Translations under genes and position numbers: made by a program
Part shown: one piece after another, positions 9,677-19,514 of the stretch
Layout of the letters: each line of letters begins with the position of its first letter
Numbering within the stretch: the stretch's first letter is position 1
The notes under the pieces: generated by a model
Databases searched by the model: none
What the model was told of the DNA's origin: nothing
What the model saw: the letters and a program-made list of their open reading frames with translations, nothing else
Source: Phycisphaerae bacterium
Lineage (GTDB): Bacteria; Planctomycetota; Phycisphaerae; UBA1845
DNA: 32,175 nt
Assembly: GCA_030429365.1 (NCBI GenBank)
Contig: JAUIEW010000026.1
Span: 1-32,175, forward strand
Direction of reading: 5' to 3'

Positions 9677-11257
9677 ATGTTTCGCGGTTTACTCCATGCC
9701 AGGCTCAAAGCGGCTGACCAGGCGATTGCCTCAGGACGGCTCGACGACGCCCTGCGCATCACATCCGAACCGGAAATCGCCGCCCACGCCAAGGGTGCCA
9801 AGCTGCGTGCCCGTCTCGCGGAAGCCTTCATCGATCGTGCTCGTGAGCACTACCGAGCCGACCGCTTCACCGAAGCGTTTCTGGCGCTCGGTAAGGCCGA
9901 CCGATGTGATGGGTCGCCGGAGAAGATCGACGAGCTTCGCAAGCAGGTTGCGGCTGTCGCGGATGAGGTTTCGCGTCAACGTACGGAACGACGCCATCAG
10001 GTCGAGTTGGCCAAGCACCGCATCCACGCAGGTTCATTGGCGGCTGGCCGACGCATTCTGGAAAACGCGCCGGAAGGCGAAGAAGAATTCGATCAATTGA
10101 AACGCGAATTGGAATCGCGCGAGAAGCGCGGTGCGGAATTGTTGGCGCAGGCGAAGAAACGTTTTGCGGACGGGCAGCTTGGTGCGGCGATCGATCGGTT
10201 GGCGCGGTCGCGCAAAATCAACGCCCATGATGAAGGTGCGATCCAGTTGGAGCGCGATATTGTCGCGGCAGTCATCAAGGAAGCGCGAAGCGCCCTCGTC
10301 GAAGGTCGACTGGCTCAAATGCGTCACGATCTCGATTTGCTCAATCCGTTGGAATCGGGGCAGGCGGCGAAACGGGAGTTGGCCGAGTGCCTCAATCTGG
10401 CACAAAGCGCATCACGGGCGCTACAAGTCAGCGACTTCGACGAAACCCGCCGACTGACGCAGCGTCTGGCGACGCTTTGTCCGCAGGCGAAATGGACCAA
10501 GCGTGCGATCGACCTGCTCGTCAAGGTGGACGAAAACCTGCTGCAATTGGGCAGCGGACCGCTCGGTGATTTCAATATGAAGGCGCTGGAGAACACGGTC
10601 GCCGTTCCCGCCAACGTGCGAGCGCAGCAACATGCGATGGCCGAGACCATCGGTGTGAACCCGGGCAGCCCGGTGTCGCGATCGCTTGAATCCTTGCATC
10701 TGCTGGTCGACGGCGGTGGAAGCTACTTGATCTTGCGAGACGCGCACGCAAGCATCGGCCGAGCCGCTTCAAATGATCCCGCACAGATTCCGATCTTCTC
10801 CGACCTTGGCGAACGCCACGCGGAAATTGCCCGCGTCGAAGATGACTATTTTCTGATGAGTCCGCACGAAGTTGAAATTGGCGGGCGACGTGGGCGGCAG
10901 CAATTGTTGCGTGACGGCGATCGCGTGGTGCTGGCGCGGCGGGCGAAGTTCACGTTTCGGTTGCCCAACCGTCGCAGCGGAAGCGCCCTGCTCGACATCA
11001 GCGACACGACGAAAATGCCCAACGACGTGCGCAACGTGATCCTGATGCGCGACACGGTGATGATGGGCGGCGGCCAATCGAACCACGTGGTGTGCCCCGG
11101 ACAGGGCGCCAACCTAATTCTGTTTGAACGCGGCGGCGGACTCTGGGTGCGGGGAATGGGGCGACATGAACCGGCAAGTGCCGTGGAATTGGGGTCGCCA
11201 CAGGAGATTTCGGGAATCAGTTTCACGATTCAACCCTGGGCGACGCGAACCATTTGA
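9677..11257 (+). CDS. FHA-domain protein with N-terminal helical repeat region
   Basis: Charged helical N-terminal ~300 aa; C-terminal GGSYLILRDAHASIGRAASNDPAQIPIFSDLGERHAEIARVEDDYFL...LLRDGDRVVLARRAKFTFRLPN (FHA-like), followed by a second similar segment VILMRDTVMMGGGQSNHVVCPG...ISGISFTIQPW; next to a Ser/Thr kinase gene. Confidence 0.75.
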   Translation: MFRGLLHARLKAADQAIASGRLDDALRITSEPEIAAHAKGAKLRARLAEAFIDRAREHYRADRFTEAFLALGKADRCDGSPEKIDELRKQVAAVADEVSRQRTERRHQVELAKHRIHAGSLAAGRRILENAPEGEEEFDQLKRELESREKRGAELLAQAKKRFADGQLGAAIDRLARSRKINAHDEGAIQLERDIVAAVIKEARSALVEGRLAQMRHDLDLLNPLESGQAAKRELAECLNLAQSASRALQVSDFDETRRLTQRLATLCPQAKWTKRAIDLLVKVDENLLQLGSGPLGDFNMKALENTVAVPANVRAQQHAMAETIGVNPGSPVSRSLESLHLLVDGGGSYLILRDAHASIGRAASNDPAQIPIFSDLGERHAEIARVEDDYFLMSPHEVEIGGRRGRQQLLRDGDRVVLARRAKFTFRLPNRRSGSALLDISDTTKMPNDVRNVILMRDTVMMGGGQSNHVVCPGQGANLILFERGGGLWVRGMGRHEPASAVELGSPQEISGISFTIQPWATRTI

Positions 11258-11332
11258 CCATTTGAGCAGACTCGGGAAATGTCAGTCGGTGTGTTAGAAT
11301 TGGACTGAAGCAAAGAGACGGGAAGGCAACTC

Positions 11333-13753
11333 GTGGCATATACCTTCAAACATGGTGATCGACCGCTGGAAGGGTTCGCGATCCAGCGTGCAGTCGGACG
11401 CGGCGGATTCGGTGAGGTCTACTACGCCGTCAGTGATGGCGGCCGGGAAGTCGCCCTGAAGTATCTCCGCGAAAACCCGCAGGTCGAACTGCGCGGCGTC
11501 GCCCACTGCATCAACCTCAAGAGCCCGCACCTTGTTTCCATCTTCGACGTCAAGAAGAACGACGATGGCGACTACTTCGTTATCATGGAATACGTCTCGG
11601 GTCCGTCCCTTCGCGATCTGCTGATCGCTGAACCCAACGGGCTCGGCCCGCAGAAGGCGGCTTACTTCGTCCGCGAAATCGCCAAGGGGCTTGGGTACCT
11701 GCACGATCGCGGCATCGTTCATCGCGACCTCAAACCCGGCAACATTTTCTATGATGAGGGCTACGTCAAGATCGGCGACTATGGCCTCAGCAAATTCATC
11801 TCCGTGTCGCGACACAGCGCTCAAACCGCAAGCGTCGGCACCGTGCACTACATGGCCCCCGAAGTTGGTTCGGGCAGCTACACGCGCGGTATCGACATCT
11901 ATGCGTTGGGCGTGATGCTTTACGAAATGCTGCTCGGCAAGGTCCCATTTGAAGGCAGCAGCATGGGCGAGGTGTTGATGAAGCATCTCACCGAGCAGCC
12001 GGAAGTCGACAACCTTCCGCAGCCGTTCGGCAAGATCATCCACAAGGCGCTGCAGAAGGACCCGAAGGATCGTTATCAGAGCGTGTACGAATTGATCGAC
12101 GACCTGATGGAAGTCGATGATGTGCGCACGTCGCTGGCGGGTTTCAATCCGGTCAGCCTCAGCGGCGCAACCCGACGGCTGCCGGTTGGCGAGGATTCGC
12201 CCGCGCCTTCGCCAAACCCGTCTCCGCGACAAATCCCACCGCCGCGACCGCGCGGCCAGGTGTTCAATCTTGATGCCGGAAGTCTTCCGCCAGAAATGGC
12301 CAAACGTGTGCAGCGGACCAGCAGCAAGGTCGACAAACGCATGCGCAAATTGGATTCCAAACACGGAATCAAACATTCACCGGCGCCTCAAGTGGAGCCG
12401 CCGAGATTCACCAGACACCATGTGTCTTCTGACGTACCGACGACGAAACGCGAATTTCTTCAGCGGGCGATGCTGGCACTACTGATGGCCGTCTGCCTCG
12501 GATTTGGCGTTGCGATGGTCAACGACATGGGCGAAGCAGGGTACGCTTCTTCGATCATGATGATCGCCGGCATGTCCGGCGGATTGGCGATCGGGGTTCG
12601 GGCATTGGCGCGGGCGTCGCGGAGTCGAATTCAACCCCGCTGGGTCGAGAAGATTTTTCTGACGGTCCCGGTGCTGATATTGGCCGGCCTTGGATCGGTG
12701 CCGCTCACTGATGAGGTGCGGAACGATGATCTTATACTGGCGGTTGTTGGGGCGATGGCTGGGCTGGCGTTGCTGGGCAATTGGCGCAAGCGCATCGACT
12801 CGGGAGCGCGTGGCAAACTTTCGATTGGTTACGCAATTACGGCAGGACTGTTTGCTCTGATCGCGACAGCAATTCTGAGCGACGGACACGAGGACCTCAT
12901 GCTCTTCGCGGCGGGCGTTGCGGCATCGGTATCGCTGGTATTTGAAGCGCTATCGTGGTTGTTCCCGCTGAAGGACTGGATCGCGGGTGTCACGCCGGGA
13001 CTGACTGGTGCGGAAGATGACTGGCGGCGAAATTCTCCCGCTAGTTCAAAAGACGGCGTGGAATGGGAACCGCAGAATCAAAGGTCGATTGAGACCGTTG
13101 CGACCCCAAAACGTCATGCAGATCCTGAGGATTCGGGTCATTCCCATGCGATGCCAGGCGATGAGCGATTCCTCGAACCGGCATCGACGTTCGCAGCGCC
13201 GCAACCGCCATTGCGCTGGCCAGCGACGCGTGTGATCGCGGCACTGCTGGGTTTCGCATGCCTCGTGGGCTTGGTCGGCGCCACGGTGTATATGGCAACC
13301 GGTGAGCCAAGCGGCACCGTCAGCACAACCAACGTCAACGGCGTGTTTGTCCACGAATTTCCGCGTCGGTCGCTGCACGAAAACGAGTTTGTCCCGGCAG
13401 CGATGCTTGCAGCAGGCTGTCTCGGCTTGATGATGTTCGCATTTCGCAAAGTGCGCCGTCATCGCACCCATGGCATTTATGGCGATACCATTCGCCCAAT
13501 CATGAGAACCGTGTTCCTCGTGGGCATAACATACGGTGCTGCGATTCTGCTAAAAGGGCATGGTCCTCATCGTATCGTCCCGGGCAGGACGGTCCTGATC
13601 GTCTCCACCGTGATGTTCATCGTGCTCCTGTTCGTTCGTGGACGCAGCTGGCACGAGAGGCATCGCGAAGACTCCGATGCATCGCCACAACGTGATGGGG
13701 ATCGACAGGACACATTCAACGCAACAAATCCACAACCTACCGAGCAAGTCTAA
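11333..13753 (+). CDS. Serine/threonine protein kinase (PknB-like, Hanks type) with multi-pass C-terminal membrane region
   Basis: GTG start; GRGGFGEVYYA, VALKYL, IVHRDLKPGNIFYDEGYVKIGDYGLSKF, VGTVHYMAPEVGSGSYTRGIDIYALGVMLYEML; C-terminal hydrophobic segments. Confidence 0.95.
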   Translation: MAYTFKHGDRPLEGFAIQRAVGRGGFGEVYYAVSDGGREVALKYLRENPQVELRGVAHCINLKSPHLVSIFDVKKNDDGDYFVIMEYVSGPSLRDLLIAEPNGLGPQKAAYFVREIAKGLGYLHDRGIVHRDLKPGNIFYDEGYVKIGDYGLSKFISVSRHSAQTASVGTVHYMAPEVGSGSYTRGIDIYALGVMLYEMLLGKVPFEGSSMGEVLMKHLTEQPEVDNLPQPFGKIIHKALQKDPKDRYQSVYELIDDLMEVDDVRTSLAGFNPVSLSGATRRLPVGEDSPAPSPNPSPRQIPPPRPRGQVFNLDAGSLPPEMAKRVQRTSSKVDKRMRKLDSKHGIKHSPAPQVEPPRFTRHHVSSDVPTTKREFLQRAMLALLMAVCLGFGVAMVNDMGEAGYASSIMMIAGMSGGLAIGVRALARASRSRIQPRWVEKIFLTVPVLILAGLGSVPLTDEVRNDDLILAVVGAMAGLALLGNWRKRIDSGARGKLSIGYAITAGLFALIATAILSDGHEDLMLFAAGVAASVSLVFEALSWLFPLKDWIAGVTPGLTGAEDDWRRNSPASSKDGVEWEPQNQRSIETVATPKRHADPEDSGHSHAMPGDERFLEPASTFAAPQPPLRWPATRVIAALLGFACLVGLVGATVYMATGEPSGTVSTTNVNGVFVHEFPRRSLHENEFVPAAMLAAGCLGLMMFAFRKVRRHRTHGIYGDTIRPIMRTVFLVGITYGAAILLKGHGPHRIVPGRTVLIVSTVMFIVLLFVRGRSWHERHREDSDASPQRDGDRQDTFNATNPQPTEQV

Positions 13754-13969
13754 AGTCGCAATTCCAACGGCCATACTGTCATTCTGCGGTATTCAGTAGT
13801 TACACACCCAAAACTCACACGTTGATGGACACTGAACAACTGTTTCACCCCGTTGCCACGGCCTGATCCATCTGTCATAATCGTTCGATTCGGGCGGTGC
13901 TTGCCAGCGCGCACACCGTCCGTCGTGGGTGCAGCCCGGGGGAATTCGTACAATCACCAAAATTCGAGA

Positions 13970-16900
13970 ATGCAGGGTATGGCGAAGCTTCACGGCATCT
14001 GGGTTCGGTCTAGCTTTCATATCTGGGGGGAAAATGCGGCTTTCGATGACGGCGCTGTCATCGCGCCGACGAACGGGCGATCCGTTGCCCATCCCTTTGC
14101 GGTGCCCGTAGACGAGTTGCACGCCGTGGTGGGCGATTTATCACCGGATGGATTGCTGGCGTCCATCGCCCATGAAGACTCGCTGCGACTATGGTTACCG
14201 CAGGAGCTGGGCGCGCCGGTCCCCTCGCAGAAGGCGGTTACGCTGGAAGAGCTGCCGGAAACCGGGACCGGTCAGTCGCTGCGATGCTATCAAGTTCCGT
14301 CGCTTCGATTCATGCCAGCCGACGCGATCGACTTGCTGACATCCCTCCCCTCGTCGCTTCCCGACAACTGCGGTACATCGGTTCAGTATTGGCGGCACCT
14401 CGCGCACTATCTCGTTGAGATGATTCGCCAGCGCCAGTTCTCGCCCCACATCGATGAGGGATCGAATGATTCCTGCACGGCCATATGGCGATTGACGGTC
14501 CAAAGCAAGCAATCGTTGTCTTGGTTGCAGGAGATCGCCGACGCGATGCCGCATGTGTGCCGTTCGCCTGATGGGATCAACGAGCGCGACCGCGATGCCG
14601 CACGACTTGTTGAAAACTTCCTGCACATTTGCGCAGACGGATTGATTCGTCGCAGCCTCGTTCAGGATCCGTTCTTCGATCAGATTCACGAACGGGCGGA
14701 ACGGGAAGGGACATGGGATGTGCGGTGGCTCAGTTCGCTTCTGGGAAATGAGAGCAATCTTCAGGACGGGCCCGAAGGTCGAACCGAGTTCATCGACCAC
14801 GCCCGCTCATGGATCGGCAAGCTCGACAAAGGCCGAACACAGATACCCGCTCGATTGTGCTTCGAATTGCTGGACCCGGCATACGAGGATCAGGATCTTT
14901 CTGAAGACGTGTCCGACGCCGAGGACAAACCGTGGAAGATTCGCTACTGGTTGCAGTCGGAAGACGCGCCGGCCACGCTTCAAGATATATCAGAGGTATG
15001 GGCCGACGACTCCAGCACGCCGTCGCTGATCCGCAACACACTGCAAACGCGGCGTGAAGAAATCGCGCAAAACCTGGCGCGGGCAGCGGAGGTGTTTGCT
15101 CCGATCGAAGCATCGTTGCAAGAGGATCAACCAACCGGTGTCGCGCTCAATGCGTCGCAGGCCCATGTGTTTATTCGCGACGCGGCGACGCTGTTGGAAT
15201 CGCGAGGATTCGGCGTGCGTTTGCCGGAGTGGGCTCGACGATTCGAACGCCAGATCGGATTGCGCTTGCACGTTGCACCGATCGGAGAGCAAAGCGAAAC
15301 AACCTCCAGCTCTGACAATGTGGGGCGAAGTGGTGTTGGACTATCGAGCATCGTTGATTTTCAATGGCGATTGGCGATTGGTGATTCGTCGATCAGCCGC
15401 GAAGAGTTTGAACAACTGCGCAATCAGCAGTCGCCCTTGGTACGCTTTCGCGGCGAATGGGTTTACTTCGACACCGGTGCATCCGCGCAAGCTTCGCAGT
15501 TTCTAGATGCACAATCCACCGGACAGATGACGCTGGGGCAGGCCATCCGGATGGCCGGCGGCGCAACAGATGATGAAATCGACTTGCCCATCTTCGGCCT
15601 CGACGCCGAATCATGGATCGAGCGCTTACTCAACGCGACACCCGATGCAAACCTGGAAAAGCTCGATCAGCCGGATTTCTTCAACGGTACGCTTCGACCC
15701 TACCAGTTGCGCGGGCTGGCTTGGCTGAGTTTCATGCAGCGAGCAGGCATCGGCGCCTGCCTCGCCGACGACATGGGCCTTGGAAAAACGATCCAGCTGA
15801 TCGCCCTGCTGCTTCAGGAACGCCAGAAGAACGAAGCGCTGGGCCCGACGCTCATCTTCTGTCCAATGTCGGTGGTGGGAAACTGGAAGCGGGAACTTGA
15901 ACGATTTGCCAGCGAACTCAACGTGTTGGTCCATCATGGCCCCGAACGTCTGACGGGGGACACTTTCGTCAAGAAGGCCCGGGAATCTGACGCCATCATC
16001 ACGACCTACGCGCTCGGTCATCGCGACCTTGAGACATTGCGTAAGGTCATGTGGCACCGCATCGTCCTTGACGAAGCGCAGAAGATCAAGAACCCCAGCG
16101 CGGCGCAGACCATTGCGATTCGGTCGCTGCCCAGCACACACCGCATCGGACTGACAGGTACGCCGCTGGAAAACCACCTGTCGGAATTGTGGTCGATCAT
16201 GGAGATGCTCAACCCGGGCATCCTGGGAAATGCCGCGGCGTTTCGGCGGCGATTCGCCGTTCCGATCGAGCGCCTGGGCGATACCAACCGTGCGAAGCAA
16301 CTCAAGACGATGATTGGTCCATTCATTCTCAGACGCATCAAGTCCGACCCGGCGGTGGAGTGCGACCTTCCCGAAAAGATGGAGATGCGGGTGTTCTGCA
16401 ACCTGACCGCAGAGCAGGCCAGCCTGTATGAGCGCGTCGTGGCCGAGACGATGTCCACGGTCGAGGCGACCACCGGCATTCGCCGGCGCGGCATCATCCT
16501 TGCGTCGTTGACTCGGCTTAAACAAATCTGCAACCATCCGGTTCATTTCCTTGACGATGGCAGTGAACTCGATTCGCGCAGCGGCAAGTGCGAACGCTTG
16601 GTGGACATGCTTGAAGAAGTGATCTCTGAGAATGACCGGGCGCTGGTGTTCACGCAGTTTCGAAAGATGGGCGACCTGCTCGTGTCGCTGATCAAGAAGC
16701 GCTTGCGGACGGAGGCCATGTTCCTGCATGGTGGAACGACTTCGAAAAAACGCGAACAGATGGTCGATCGTTTTCAGGATCCCAACAGCGACGTGCGCAT
16801 CTTTCTGTTGTCATTGAAAGCCGGTGGTCTGGGCATGAACCTGACGGCAGCCAACCATGTGTTCCACTTTGATCGCTGGTGGAACCCTGCCGTCGAAGAC

Positions 16901-17125
16901 CAAGCCACCGACCGCGCCCACCGCATCGGTCAGACCCGCCGCGTCCAGGTGCACAAATTCGTCTGCATGGGGACGATTGAAGATCGCATCGACAAGATGT
17001 TGACCGAGAAGGTGTCGCTGGCCGACCGGATCGTGGGATCGGGCGACGATTGGATCACCGGTCTGTCGAACGAAGATCTGCACGCACACCTGATGCTGTC
17101 GCGCGAAATCATCGCCGAGATATAG
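13970..17125 (+). CDS. SNF2-family DEAD/DEAH helicase (HepA/RapA-like, DEAQ box)
   Basis: LADDMGLGKTIQLIALLLQ (motif I), VLDEAQKIKNPSAAQT (motif II), GLTGTPLENHLSELWSIMEMLNPG, LSLKAGGLGMNLTAANHVFHFDRWWNPAVEDQATDRAHRIGQ (V/VI). Start may be 13970 or 13979; track ORF begins at 13853. Confidence 0.95.
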   Translation: MQGMAKLHGIWVRSSFHIWGENAAFDDGAVIAPTNGRSVAHPFAVPVDELHAVVGDLSPDGLLASIAHEDSLRLWLPQELGAPVPSQKAVTLEELPETGTGQSLRCYQVPSLRFMPADAIDLLTSLPSSLPDNCGTSVQYWRHLAHYLVEMIRQRQFSPHIDEGSNDSCTAIWRLTVQSKQSLSWLQEIADAMPHVCRSPDGINERDRDAARLVENFLHICADGLIRRSLVQDPFFDQIHERAEREGTWDVRWLSSLLGNESNLQDGPEGRTEFIDHARSWIGKLDKGRTQIPARLCFELLDPAYEDQDLSEDVSDAEDKPWKIRYWLQSEDAPATLQDISEVWADDSSTPSLIRNTLQTRREEIAQNLARAAEVFAPIEASLQEDQPTGVALNASQAHVFIRDAATLLESRGFGVRLPEWARRFERQIGLRLHVAPIGEQSETTSSSDNVGRSGVGLSSIVDFQWRLAIGDSSISREEFEQLRNQQSPLVRFRGEWVYFDTGASAQASQFLDAQSTGQMTLGQAIRMAGGATDDEIDLPIFGLDAESWIERLLNATPDANLEKLDQPDFFNGTLRPYQLRGLAWLSFMQRAGIGACLADDMGLGKTIQLIALLLQERQKNEALGPTLIFCPMSVVGNWKRELERFASELNVLVHHGPERLTGDTFVKKARESDAIITTYALGHRDLETLRKVMWHRIVLDEAQKIKNPSAAQTIAIRSLPSTHRIGLTGTPLENHLSELWSIMEMLNPGILGNAAAFRRRFAVPIERLGDTNRAKQLKTMIGPFILRRIKSDPAVECDLPEKMEMRVFCNLTAEQASLYERVVAETMSTVEATTGIRRRGIILASLTRLKQICNHPVHFLDDGSELDSRSGKCERLVDMLEEVISENDRALVFTQFRKMGDLLVSLIKKRLRTEAMFLHGGTTSKKREQMVDRFQDPNSDVRIFLLSLKAGGLGMNLTAANHVFHFDRWWNPAVEDQATDRAHRIGQTRRVQVHKFVCMGTIEDRIDKMLTEKVSLADRIVGSGDDWITGLSNEDLHAHLMLSREIIAEI

Positions 17126-17135
17126 TCGAGATAGA

Positions 17136-17213
17136 ACTGTGCCATTGCTCTGTGAGCAGTGCTGGAAGTTGAGAGCGATCGCGCACATTCACTGCTCACA
17201 GAACAGTGGCACT
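17136..17213. repeat. REP-like imperfect ~23-bp inverted repeat pair in a convergent intergenic region
   Basis: Arms (g)tgccattgctCTGTGAGCAGTG (to 17161) and CACTGCTCACAGaacagtggcac (17190-17212); 12-bp perfect core plus wobble-compatible extension; each arm also holds an internal CACTG/CAGTG palindrome. Confidence 0.7.
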
Positions 17214-17238
17214 TCTGTTGCAAATTCCACGACACCCT

Positions 17239-18615
17239 TTATCGAAACTGCTTCGCGACGATTTGGTTGAGATCGAGCGCCAGCTTGCGTTCGTCCTGCA
17301 TGGTCAGTCGGCCTTCATTGACGACGACTTGGCCGTTGACGTACACGCGATCCGCCCGCCCCACATGGCATAGCATCAACGCCGCAAGCGGGTCTTGTGC
17401 AACCGCGCCGGCTAGTGCGATGTCATCGGTGCGATACATCGCCATGTCGGCAGCGAATCCGGGTGCAATTCGCCCCAGTGTCTTGCGTCCCAGTAGCTGA
17501 GCGCCGCCAATCGTCGCGATTCGAAAGGCGTCGGCAGTCGTCATGACCGCGGCTCCCCCACCGACGCGTTGCAGCAGCATCGCCTGACGCGCTTCGGCGA
17601 GCACATGCCCGCCGTCGTTGCTGCTCGAACCGTCCACCCCCAAGCCGACGCGCACGCCTTCACGGAGCAACTGCGGAATCGCCGGCACGCCGCTGCCCAA
17701 GCGCATGTTCGAGCAGGGGCAATGCGCGACCCCTGTCTTCGTTTTCGCCAGCAGTTTGATATCGTCATTCGACAGATGCACGCAGTGGGCAAGGTACACA
17801 TCGTCACCCAGCCAATCGCACTCGGCGAGATAGTCGATCGGTCGTTTGCCGAATCGTTCGAGGCAGTATCGCTCTTCGTCCAAAGTCTCTGCCGCATGCG
17901 TGTGCAACAACACACCGCGCTCGCGGGCGAAGACGGCTGTCTCACGAAGCAACTCGGGACTGATGCTAAATGGCGAGCAGGGCGCAAGGTCGACGCGCAC
18001 CATCGACATCGGATCGGCATCGTGAAACGAATCCACCGCACGGGCGCAGTCGGCTAATATCTCCTGCTCATCCTGCACGCAATCGTCTGGAGGTAACCCG
18101 CCATTCGACTGCCCGACGCTCATGCTACCGCGACAAACATGAATACGCATACCAAGACTGTTTGCGGCTTCCAAAACGCTTTCGACGCGGACGTCGGTGT
18201 TCTGCGGGAAGATGTAAAAGTGATCGCTCGTGGTGGTGCAACCCGAAAGTAATAGCTCGCCAATGCTGACCTGAGCCGCGAGTTTGACGGTGTCATGCGA
18301 AAGGTTGCGCCAGCGCGTGTAGAGTTCGGTCAGCCAGTCGAACAATTCGGCGTTTTGCACGCAGGCCAACCCGCGGGTGAGACTCTGATAAAGGTGGTGG
18401 TGCGTGTTGATGAGCCCGGGAATTACCACGTGGTGCGAACCGTCGAACCGTTCGATGTCGCTACGGCTGGCAAGCTCCCGTTCGACGTCGTTGGTAGGTC
18501 CAACTCGCGTGATCACGTTGGCTTCGAGGATGATGCTGTGATTTTTGAGAACGACGGGATCGTTGTCGACGCAGGTGACGATGGTCGTATCAAATATGTG
18601 CTGGGTCGTGGTCAT
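17239..18615 (-). CDS. Amidohydrolase, 8-oxoguanine deaminase / TrzA-AtzA-like subfamily
   Basis: VIPGLINTHHHLYQSLTRG, SGCTTTSDHFYIFP, LLHTHAAETLDEERYC, YLAHCVHLSNDDIKLLAKTKTGVAHCPCSNMRLGSGVPAIPQLLREGVRVGLGVDGSSSNDGGHVLAEAR. Start MTTTQHIFDTTIVTC at 18615 preferred to 18678. Confidence 0.82.
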   Translation of the reverse strand: MTTTQHIFDTTIVTCVDNDPVVLKNHSIILEANVITRVGPTNDVERELASRSDIERFDGSHHVVIPGLINTHHHLYQSLTRGLACVQNAELFDWLTELYTRWRNLSHDTVKLAAQVSIGELLLSGCTTTSDHFYIFPQNTDVRVESVLEAANSLGMRIHVCRGSMSVGQSNGGLPPDDCVQDEQEILADCARAVDSFHDADPMSMVRVDLAPCSPFSISPELLRETAVFARERGVLLHTHAAETLDEERYCLERFGKRPIDYLAECDWLGDDVYLAHCVHLSNDDIKLLAKTKTGVAHCPCSNMRLGSGVPAIPQLLREGVRVGLGVDGSSSNDGGHVLAEARQAMLLQRVGGGAAVMTTADAFRIATIGGAQLLGRKTLGRIAPGFAADMAMYRTDDIALAGAVAQDPLAALMLCHVGRADRVYVNGQVVVNEGRLTMQDERKLALDLNQIVAKQFR

Positions 18616-18668
18616 GATACCGCCAGCGTAACGCCTCAACGCCGCCAGCGATAGTTCACCGCAGACAA

Positions 18669-18853
18669 GGTGGCCCATCTCCTTTTGGAGATGGGGGAGG
18701 CGATGATTCGTGCTTTTCTTGGTTCTTTAGCTTGGCATAGAGTTCCGGATGCAACAACGCCCCTGCCTGCAATCGATCATCGGTTTCACAAGCGTATCGC
18801 GGCGATTTGGAATTGATCATCGACTCCCCCATGTTCGGAGAACATGGGCCACC
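18669..18853. repeat. REPIN/MITE-like element: two inverted REP-like sequences with GTGG head and hairpin, ~185 bp overall
   Basis: Left GGTGGCCCATCTCCTTTTGGAGATGGGGGAGGCGATGAT (18669-18707); reverse complement of the right end (18816-18853) GGTGGCCCATGTTCTCCGAACATGGGGGAGTCGATGAT. Flanks match; hairpin stems differ but each self-pairs. Confidence 0.75.
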
Positions 18854-18878
18854 CATTTGGGCGCGGTGGATGGGCGCG

Positions 18879-18925
18879 CAAAAAACGGGTCTCGATCACC
18901 AGGGAAGGGTGGCGAACGAGACCCG
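18879..18925 (-). terminator. Intrinsic terminator on minus strand between trpE and the deaminase
   Basis: Perfect 9-bp inverted repeat CGGGTCTCG (18886-18894) / CGAGACCCG (18917-18925); on the minus strand it is followed by TTTTTT. Confidence 0.6.
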
Positions 18926-18931
18926 AACGGT

Positions 18932-18980
18932 GGTGGAGGGGTGTGGTGGTCAACGACGGAGGCCGTCGAGACCCTCCACC
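18932..18980. repeat. Nested hairpin (possible structured RNA arm)
   Basis: Outer 9-bp stem GGTGGAGGG (932-940) / CCCTCCACC (972-980) enclosing CGACGG-agg-CCGTCG (954-968). Confidence 0.6.
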
Positions 18981-19514
18981 AACCTGATGAAATCTTTGGG
19001 TCAAGCCGTCGGCTTGGGGAGGAGCGCGATCAATTCGGGCACAACACACCCAAGTAGCTCAAGATCATCCCCACGACTGAGCAAACCGATCGACAAATTC
19101 CAAGCCTGAGCTTGCCCCTTGGATTCCATACTCTCTTAAATTCAATTCCCCTGCGCCAAAGCGCGAGGGACCCACGACATGCGCACACCATGCGCGCATG
19201 AAAAGCCCAAACCACCCCTAACGCAGCGCAATGCCACGTTTCGGCACATGGCACAGCACCAAGACAGCACATGCAATCCGCGCAACATCGGCGCGTGAAG
19301 ACACGTACCCTCTCCGCAAGGGCGCACTTTCAATGACAAGTTGTGGGTAGAAGAATCAGAGAGACCAAAATCGAGGGCGGGCGGATGAAGATTCAAATAT
19401 TATGGTATCGGTACGACTTAGGTATTTTTGGATGAATGGCTGACTAGCATGGTTATGGATATTTGCTCGCCCCAATAACTGCCGGTTCTCTATGATCCAT
19501 CCTTACCGAAGGAA

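Noticed and set aside
11294-12376. 360-aa minus-strand ORF
   Set aside because: Antisense to the kinase catalytic domain; shadow ORF.
15626-16729. 367-aa minus-strand ORF
   Set aside because: Antisense to the conserved SNF2 core motifs; shadow ORF.
18656-18856. 66-aa minus-strand ORF between the deaminase and trpE
   Set aside because: Its ends are simply the translation of the two inverted REP-like repeats (GGPCSPNMGES / PPPSPKGDGPP); not supported as a protein gene.
18870-19420. RNase P RNA, tmRNA, SRP RNA, or group II intron domain V
   Set aside because: No GAGGAAAGTCC/ACAGAA P4 landmarks, no tRNA-like T-arm or tag ORF, no SRP GGUC/AGCAG loop, no domain V AGC triad seen by eye; needs cmscan to be certain.
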